Of a stretch of 64,000 nucleotides of DNA, positions 56,851 to 64,000 are shown one piece after another. The position numbers and the translations under genes were made by a program. A model generated the notes under the pieces. The model had not been told where the DNA came from. It saw only the letters and a program-made list of their open reading frames with translations, and did not search any database. How positions within the stretch are numbered: the first letter of the stretch is position 1; each line of letters starts with the position of its first letter. This DNA is from Cinnamomum chago (taxonomy: Eukaryota; Streptophyta; Magnoliopsida; Laurales; Lauraceae). Where the stretch lies: the NCBI GenBank assembly GCA_038049695.1, contig CP142452.1:48318501-48382500 (forward strand). Reading direction: 5' to 3'.

Positions 56851-58468
56851 TTTGAGCGAACTGAAATTTTGCTCGAGCCAACCTGAACCTGATGAGTTCT
56901 CTCAAGCGACCTCAACTTCGCTCGAGCAAACCCACCCAGAAAACCATACCAGAGAGCTCACCGCTCGAGCGAACTCCATGTCCGCTTGAGCGATGGGTAC
57001 TGTTCATCTGGGGCTATTTTGGGAGCATAAATGAAATGTTTAAATGATTGAGAGAGGTTTGTTGGGAGCCCTATTGTGATGGGAAGACTTATCCCCATTA
57101 TTTGAAATCCGTTTGAGAAAGAAACTACTTCACAAAGATTCATTGTAGTTTTGAAAATCCCCGAAGTGTGTAAGGACCCCGGAATGTCCCCAAACTCAAG
57201 GAGTACCGAGTCTTTATTGATATAGACATATCGGATCCCTATTCCCTTTGAACTAGTCTTGAACCTCAATTCTCGTCTTGAAATTTCAAAAGTCCATTTG
57301 TATTTCATTATTCCCAAATTTCCTATGCACTTCCGAAAATATTGAAATTGCAATTGTAGCATTTTGCTAGCCCTGATATGCATGCCTGGATTGATATGAC
57401 AGTTGTGCCTTTGAGCACCCCTGTCCCACTTGTTTATATACTTGCACTTGATGTATTTTACACATGTCTTGATTTCAGTTATTTGACCTATGAATCGGCA
57501 CCACTAAGCTTGGATGACCTTGTCGGTTTGATCCACTGACTAGGAGATCGCCCTCCCGTCCCGCTAGCTGCAGTTTGGATCCTGCTACCCGGTTATTAAC
57601 GTGGTCTTGTCCCGATACCCCGGACTGCTACCGTGGTTCCCGATGCCCAGCTCGCTACAGTGGTCATGTCCCGTATTATTATATGTATATGTATATATCG
57701 TTGAATCTCCTAACCTCGTGTGACTGAGACCAACGCCTTGATATGCTTTTGTCACTTCGGTGATAGAGGACTTTGCTTCGTGTGGTTGCCACCTTTACTT
57801 GTTTCCCGATTCCTTGGATACCGTACATGATTTAAATTGCATAATTGTTTTCTAATAAATGATTCTCTCTCTTATGAAATTGTGGTTTAAACAGGTTTAA
57901 ATGTTTTCCAATGTAAATGTATTTATTATTGAATTGTTATATCTTGTCTGATCCATTTCTTTGGTACTCAGGTTCAGACATTGTCTATCCCGAGACGGAG
58001 CTTGAGGAGGCGGTCGGAGAACCGCAACATCTAGTTGAGTGGCATGCCGATGATGTCATCTAGACATTCGATAGTTGGAGATGCGTAACATTTTGGGTTG
58101 TGGATAACCATTCTTTTGGGGAAATTTTTTTTTTTTGGCCTTTGCTGGCCTCTATTTTTTGGAATGCAATTAAATGATCTTTTGTTTAAACACTTAACAT
58201 TACTTTTGGAAAGCGTTAATGATCATTGCTCATTCTGATACTTTGTTTATACATGTGTTATCGTATTTCTGACTTGAGATGGATTGAATGTTTGATTTAC
58301 TACACGCTTTTGCATTTAAAAGAAATATTTATGTTGTTGTGATATCCTCATCACGGACATCTGTGGGAAATAAAATAAATGTCTGTATCTTATCACCACA
58401 CCTCATCACGATACTGCACATAGTCCCAATCCCGGATTAGGTCGATAACCCAGTCCGGGGTAGCGACA
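56851..58468 (+). mobile_element. Tekay-like LTR, plus strand, 3' half (copy C)
   Basis: Begins within the palindrome cluster (56851-57000, CTCGAGCGAAC-type sites). It continues through AAGGACCCCGGAATGTC, CGATACCC and CTCATCACGGACATCTG to the end CCGGGGTAGCGACA at 58468. The first ~1.4 kb of the LTR is missing. It abuts protease sequence directly, not a primer site, so it is not the 5' LTR of the following coding region. Confidence 0.75.
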
Positions 58469-59481
58469 TGATTGTTTGTGATCATGAGGCTAGAGCATTG
58501 TTTGACCCTGGATCCACACATTCATTTATTGCACCGCACTTTGCTATTGTTATCGGAGGTAAACCCGAGTAGTTACATGTAATTCTTGCAGTTACTACTC
58601 CGGTAAGTAGAAAGGTGTTGTGTGATATGTTTTACCCACGGTGTAGAGTTCAGGTAGTTGAGTTTGTGATAACTGCAGATCTCATAGTGTTGGCGATGCA
58701 CAGTTTTGATGTGATATTAAGGATGGATTGGTTGGTGAAGTATCGTGCTTGTATGGATTGTTTCCACAAGACAGTGACCTTCAAGATAGATGAGTCTAGT
58801 GCAAGTGTGATCTTCAAAGGGTCTAAGAAGAGGTTGGATACCAAATTAGTTTCAACTCTTAAGGCGAAGAGGCTAGTCTGTAGTGGCTGTGAAGGTTTCA
58901 TAGCTTTTATTATAGAGGATAACCAGCCTAAGAAGTTAGAAGACATCCCAGTAGCTTGTGAGTTTCCAGATGTTTTTCCAAACAAAGTGCTATGTTTACC
59001 ACCTATTAGAGAGATAGATCTCACCATAGAGTTGATGCCAGGGATAACCCCAATTTCTAGAGCTCCTTATAGAATGGCTCCTACAGAGCTAAGAGAACTG
59101 AAGGTTTAGTTGCAAGAGCTGCTTGACAAGGGTTTTATTTGCCCTAGTATTTCCCCTTAGGGAGCACCCGTGTTGTTTGTGAAGAAGAAAGATGGCACCT
59201 TAAGAATGTGCATTGACTATAGGCAGTTTAATCAAGTGACAGTGAAGAACAAATATCCACTGCCTAGGATTGATGAACTATTTGATCAATTACAAAGTGC
59301 AGTTCATTTCTCAAAGATCGATCTTAGATCTAGATACCACCAGTTGAGGGTTAGAGAGAAAGATGTAGCCAAGACAGCTTTTCGGACGAGATATGGGCAT
59401 TATGAGTTTCTAGTGATGCCATCTGGATTGACTAATGCCCCGGGAGTTTTTATGTCTTTGATGAACATGATCTTTTGCTCT
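58469..59481 (+). pseudogene. pol: Second Tekay-like protease and RT N-terminal half
   Basis: One frame holds CDHEARALFDPGSTHSFIAPHF (protease active site, DPG), MHSFDVILRMDWLVKYRACMDC, then FPDVFPNKVLCLPPIREIDLTIEL and APYRMAPTELREL. RT blocks [56 protein letters not shown] and [19 protein letters not shown] follow. TAG stops at 58570, 59107 and 59158 look like former CAG, CAG and TGG codons. A frameshift near 59480 follows MNMIFC. Nothing of gag is present upstream. Confidence 0.83.
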
Positions 59482-59676
59482 ATACTTGGACCAATTCACA
59501 GTTGTTTTTAGTGATGACATCTTGGAGTACTCGAAGTCTATGGAAGATCATACTGAACATTTGAGGACTTCATTGCAGCTATTGAGTGAAAATCAGTTGG
59601 ATGCGAAGTTGGATAAATGTGATTTTTGGTTGGAGCATACTGCTTTTCTTGGGAATGTGATTTCTAAGGAGGGTTT
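59482..59676 (+). pseudogene. pol: Second Tekay-like RT, catalytic FSDD segment
   Basis: After the frameshift the frame reads [33 protein letters not shown], with the RT Asp pair intact (FSDD instead of FIDD). LDKCDFWLEHTAFLGNVISKEG follows. It is cut at 59676 by a Sirevirus-like solo LTR. After the LTR the connecting block is shorter than the family norm by about nine codons before VVNWQSPKNVAEIRSF. Confidence 0.8.
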
Positions 59677-61429
59677 TGTTAGGAATTTTGTATATTGCAA
59701 TTTGATGGATGCATTATCATTTTAGCATCATTTGAATTTACACACTTGCATTGATTTAGAAAATCTTGAAATCTTGATTTTCACATGCATTGGTTTTAAG
59801 TCATTTTGAATTCATGTTTTATGCATGTTTTGTTTTTAATCTTGGATGCAATTGAATTTGAAAAGAGTTTTATCAAATCAAGCAAGCCATTGGATTTAAA
59901 GTTTCGAATCATTTTAGGCTTTTTGTGTTTCATGTTTTTAAACGTTTTAGTTTGATTTAAAACATGCCTCCAAGCTTGATTTAATGGCCCAAAAATCCCC
60001 TCCAAGAAAAACCTTCAAATATGCTCTTTTGGGGAAATTTTGGTCCGAGGGGGTCGACCTGCTGTGTGGCCGGTCGACCGGGTCCCCACAGCAGGTCGAC
60101 CGGGATGAGTGTCGTTCGCTCTTTTTCAAACGGTCACTTTTTTTACCGTTGTGAAGGCCAGGTCGACGGGGGGTACGTATGGCAGGTCGACCGGGCACTC
60201 GTAGAAACTCAACTTTTGAGTATTAAACCAAGTTCATTCCTTTTAAAAAGTTGGAGATTTTGAAGACTCTTGTGAGGTGCTTTGAGACAAAGAAAAGGGG
60301 ATGAACTAAGAGAGACCAAAGAGTCATTTGGAGAGCTAAAGCTTGGATTAATGAAGTTAAATCTCTAAGTAAGCTCTACCTCTCTTAATCATAGTTTATA
60401 TGCTTTGTTTAAGTTATTGGTAAATGATTTTGAGCATCATAACTATGATGTGTTGAATCCATTCTTATCTTATTCTTTGATCTAATTAAGATTGGATTCT
60501 TCACTTTGTTTTAAATCCAAGTTGTTTTTAAATCTTCCTTAATCATGCTTAGCCTAAATCTTTGATTTCTTTTATATAGCATGATTCATTTTCTTGGTTG
60601 AAACATTACTTGTTGTTTTCATTCATTTAAATCTTAGTCATTTATTTGTTTTTGAAAACAACATTGCACATGCATCACATGTTCTAAGTTAGTCATTTTC
60701 ATACAACTTGTGAAGCTCTTGATTTTCATGTCATTAACAAGTTGATTTTCATACATGTGATTTGCATTAGACTTCAATCAAATCTTTTATGAGCTTTAAA
60801 CTTTGAATTGCTTTAAGCAATATATTAATTGAGCCTTCTTTTTAAACTTGATTGAAGTTATAACACACACACATCATGAGCATACACATTTGCATTCATT
60901 TAGTGTTTGTGTGAGTTTGTTATTCACTTTCATATTAGCCTATTTTAGAGGCAATTTCATTGAGCTTAAATTGTGTCTCTTAGAGTGTTCTTTTTGTGAA
61001 GACACCTTCTAAGAGAAATCTTTATTGTGTAAAGGTTATTGCTTAGCCTAAGAAAAGCATTGTGTAAAGGTTATTACTTAGCCTGAAAAAACATCTTGTA
61101 AAGGTTGTTGTTGAGCCTAGAAAAAACAACATTGTAAAGGTTATTGCTTAGCCTATTGAAAAGCATAGTTAGTGGAAATCCGGTGGGGTGATTAGATCAC
61201 AAGCTGGTAGTGGACGTAGGCATTGAGGCCGAACCACTATAAACCTTTGTGTTGTGGTGTTTGCTTGTGGTGGTTGTTTATATTAGCTTCCGCATCTTGT
61301 TTGATTAATCATCACTTGTGACTAGTTTATGTTAAGAAATTAAAATTGGTCTAAATTGGTCATATTTGTAGCACACCCTATTCACCTCACCCCCCCCCCC
61401 CCTCGAGGGTTAGGATCCCAGGTCTTTCA
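59677..61429 (+). mobile_element. Sirevirus-like solo LTR in the second Tekay pol
   Basis: 1753 bp, starting TGTTAGGAATTTTGTATATTG and ending CAGGTCTTTCA, flanked by GGTTT at 59672-59676 and 61430-61434. It is the same family type as the 7.4 kb non-coding element (which reads TGTTAGGAATTTTATAG on the minus strand), but in plus orientation and clearly diverged. It has a GGTCGACC palindrome cluster at 60045-60200, CTAAGCAATAACC-type repeats in reverse near 61030-61160, and a C-run before the end. Confidence 0.92.
60045..60200. repeat. CCGGTCGACCGG palindrome cluster in the solo LTR
   Basis: Five GGTCGACC-type sites in 155 bp, one a perfect CCGGTCGACCGG, lie 0.37-0.52 kb from the LTR start. The offset matches the 7.4 kb element's LTRs. 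Confidence 0.7.
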
Positions 61430-61434
61430 GGTTT

Positions 61435-62343
61435 GGCAGTAGTGAATTGGCAGAGTCCGAAGAATGTAGCAGAAATCAGGAGTTTTCCTAGGTTTGGCAG
61501 GTTACTATAGGAGATTTGTTGAAGGATTCTCAAAGATTTCAGCTCTATTGACTAAGTTGACGAGGAAGAATATTCCTTTTATTTGGACACAAGAATGTGA
61601 AGATAATTTTTAGTTGCTTAAGGAGAAGCTTACTACAACCCTAGTGTTAACCTTACCAACTGTGAATGGAGGATTTGTGGTTTATACTGATGCCAAGGTC
61701 GGGTTAGGTTGTGTTTTGATGCAGAATGAGAAGGTAGTGGCTTATGGGTCTAGACAGTTGAGAGATTATGAAAAGAATTATGCCACTCATGACTTGGAGT
61801 TAGCGGCAGTAGTCTTTGCCTTGAAGATTTGGAGACACTATCTCTATGGAGAGAGGTTTGAGGTTCATTCCGATCATAGGAGTTTGCAGTACCTCTTCTA
61901 GCAACGGGATTTGAATATGAGGCAACGACGTTGGTTGGAGTTGATGGAGGATTATGACTTTCCGATTCGGTATTTCCCAGGCAAGGGTAATGTAGTAGCA
62001 AATGCATTGAGTCGGAAGTCAGTTACTTTGGCTAGCATGTGTGGTGAGTGGGCGTTAGTTAAACAGTTTCGAGACTTAGATGTTGAGATTGAGTTAGTAA
62101 GAAACAGGGTGATGATGGCTACTATGTTCGTTTTTGAGCCACAATTGATTCAGCAGATTAAAGACAACCAATTTCAAAATCCCGAGTTGGTTAGAATTCG
62201 AGACAGGGTTACAGATAGGCCAGATTTCAAGCTTGAGGATCAGATTTTATATTTTTGAGACAGATTGTGTGTGCCTAATGTTGGGGATTTCAAGAATCAG
62301 ATCATGACAGAGGCGAATCATACGCGATACTATATACATCTTG
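61435..62343 (+). pseudogene. pol: Second Tekay-like RNase H and start of integrase
   Basis: One extra base near 61487 shifts the frame just before the GYYRRFVEGFSKISALLTKLT block. RNase H follows: [38 protein letters not shown] and [12 protein letters not shown], then a segment where the usual ADALS reads ANALSRK, so one acidic residue is lost. Stops are TAG 61611, TAG 61899 and TGA 62256. The final stretch FKNQIMTEANHTRYYIH is the start of the integrase zinc domain. It is cut at 62344 by a minus-strand LTR. Confidence 0.82.
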
Positions 62344-64000
62344 TGAAAGTCCGTGATCCGAACCCTAGAGGGGGGGTGAATAGGGTGAGCTACAACTTAG
62401 TAACCAATAATGCCCGATTTTAAATTCTATAGTTCAATTAGTCACAAGTGATGATATAGAACTAAAATGCGGAAGCTAACAGAAATAATCATCACAAAGC
62501 ATTCACCACCACACAATGATTTATAGTGGTTCGGCCTTAATGCTTACATCCACTACCGGCTTGTGATCCAACATCCCACCGGATTTCCACTATTTATGCT
62601 TTTCAATACACTATACTTTTCTTAGGCTCAGCAATAACCTATACAATATGCTTTTCTAGGCTAAGCAATAACCTCTACACTATGCTTTTCTTAGGCTAAG
62701 CAATAACATTTACAAGAAGAATAATTTCTCTCAAAGTAGTGTCTACACAAGCACTAAAAATGTACAATTTAAGCTCAATTACAATGCCTCTAAAATAGGC
62801 GGATATGAAATTGTAAAACAAACTCACACAAAACTCTATGTAATGTAAAGATGAATGCTCATGGTGTGTGTGTGAAACTTCAATCAAGTTAAAAATAATA
62901 GCTCAATGAATGCAAGCTTAAAGCTTTTGAAAGTGTAAAACACAAAAATAGATTTGATTGAAGTGAATGAACAAATCACATGTAATTTTGAAACCAACTT
63001 GAAAATGATGTATATCAATGCTAAGCAAGTTGTGTGAAACTTTAAAACAAAATACATGTGATTTGTGAAGTTGTTGAATCCAAAACATAAGATAGATTTG
63101 AAAGTGATTTTCTTATGATGAAAAACATCAACCAAAGATTCAACCAAGTATATGAATCATGTTACATATAATTTCAAGGGTGATTCCAAAACATGATTCA
63201 CTTAAATATACTAATTTGAGTCCTACTTGGTTTGAATCATGGTGATGCATCCAAAACAATAAATCAATTCAACACATATACATGTTTAGGACACAACAAA
63301 TCATAGTTAACATGCCTAAATAGATTTACTAATAATTTAAGCAAAGCATGAAAACATATGAAAAGGAAAACTAAGCTTACATAGAAGATTTACTTATGAT
63401 TCCAAGCTTTAGCTTCCCTTTTTGACCAACTAGCCTCCCTTAGCTCATTCCCCTTTGTTTGGTCTCAAAATACCTCAAGGAGTATCCCTTGTATCCTCAA
63501 ATTTGGCCAAGGAATGAACTTCAATTTATAGAAAATGTTGTCCAATGGCTAGCTTGTTGGTCAACCGACATTTGAAGTTCAGTCGACCGAACTCAACGAT
63601 CATATTCCAACGGTCATATATTTCGAAAGTTTGCTGACCGACATACACTTGTCGGTTAACCGAACTGAATTTCGGTCGACCGACAGGTGACCGACACTTG
63701 ACCGATAGCTGACCGAAGTTCTCAAAAAACACATATTTCATATTCTGAAATTGGAACCGATAGCTGACCGAAAAATTAAAGGTTCAGTTGATCGAACTTT
63801 CCTTGGTTATAAAGACTCGTAAAAATGATTTTTTAAAGGGAAACTTGGTCTTGGAGGTCTAGGCCATTAAATCAAGCCTAGAAACATGTTTTAATCATTC
63901 TAAGAGTTTTAAAAATATGAAACCTAAAATGCCTAAGATGATTTGAAACTTTTAAAACCATAGGCAAGATTGATTCGAAAATCTTCTTTTGAAAACTAAA
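62344..64000 (-). mobile_element. Sirevirus-like LTR, minus strand, running off the window
   Basis: The plus-strand left end TGAAAGTCCGTGATCCGAAC with CTAGAGGGGGGGTGAATAGG is the 3' end of a Sirevirus-like LTR. The left flank is TCTTG (62339-62343). It shares the CGGCTTGTGATCCAACATCC and CTAAGCAATAACC blocks with 19638-21836. A cluster of CGGTCGACCG, CGGTTAACCG and GCTGACCGA motifs is at about 63555-63790. The 5' part lies outside the window, so solo or full-length status is unknown. Confidence 0.85.

Noticed and set aside
56851..58468. Copy C as the 5' LTR of the following Tekay pol region
   Set aside because: No primer site or gag follows it; the sequence passes directly from the LTR end into protease.

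Overview
This window is a plant (flowering-plant type) repeat desert: 64 kb of LTR retrotransposons nested inside one another. I recognise no host gene, rRNA, tRNA or CRISPR array. The plant assignment rests on lineages known only from plants: a Ty3/Gypsy Tat/Ogre-type element with two RNase H domains, Del/Tekay-like chromovirus pol sequences, Copia gag-pol with a tRNA-Met primer site, and Sirevirus-like LTRs. Every coding region is broken by stops, frameshifts or later insertions, so nothing here looks autonomous today. Species cannot be told from the sequence.

Layout. 1-198 is the tail of a Tekay-like LTR. 199-29163 is one Tat-type element: a 2.8 kb 5' LTR, a leader with ~150 bp tandem repeats, and about 9.0 kb of gag-pol once insertions are subtracted. 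Its long 3' UTR is built from several tandem arrays. It has been invaded by a Gypsy solo LTR (8425-11551, target duplication TGCTT), a Copia solo LTR (13638-15644, CTGAG) and a complete non-coding Sirevirus-like element on the minus strand (19638-27058, AAAAC). Its own 3' LTR is missing from the expected place.

29164-37349: a 3' fragment of a Sirevirus-like LTR is fused to a Tekay internal region (gag, PR, RT, then a deletion to the polypurine tract). That element's 3' LTR (31598-37349) carries a Tat solo LTR (32506-35338, AGCTC) at exactly the site where the Tat 5' LTR sits at the left window edge.

37350-51516: another Tekay-like LTR fragment hosts a Copia element (37982-51516). Its 5' LTR is split by a 4.2 kb Gypsy solo LTR (38750-42996, GATAT). 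Its gag is split by an inverted solo LTR of its own family (46512-48536, CCTAG). It stops in RNase H, where a minus-strand Tekay-like LTR enters.

51517-58468 is three Tekay-like LTR pieces (minus, minus, plus) ending in a head-to-head junction. 58469-62343 is a second Tekay internal region (PR-RT-RH-start of IN), split by a Sirevirus-like solo LTR (59677-61429, GGTTT). It is cut at 62344 by a minus-strand LTR of the same general type that runs off the window.

Two patterns are most worth attention. First, short CG-rich palindromes form clusters at a fixed position in each LTR family, but with a different palindrome in each family. Second, the same Tekay/Tat junction occurs twice, 32.3 kb apart. 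The non-coding Sirevirus-like element also carries a recurring ~11 bp motif that I cannot explain.
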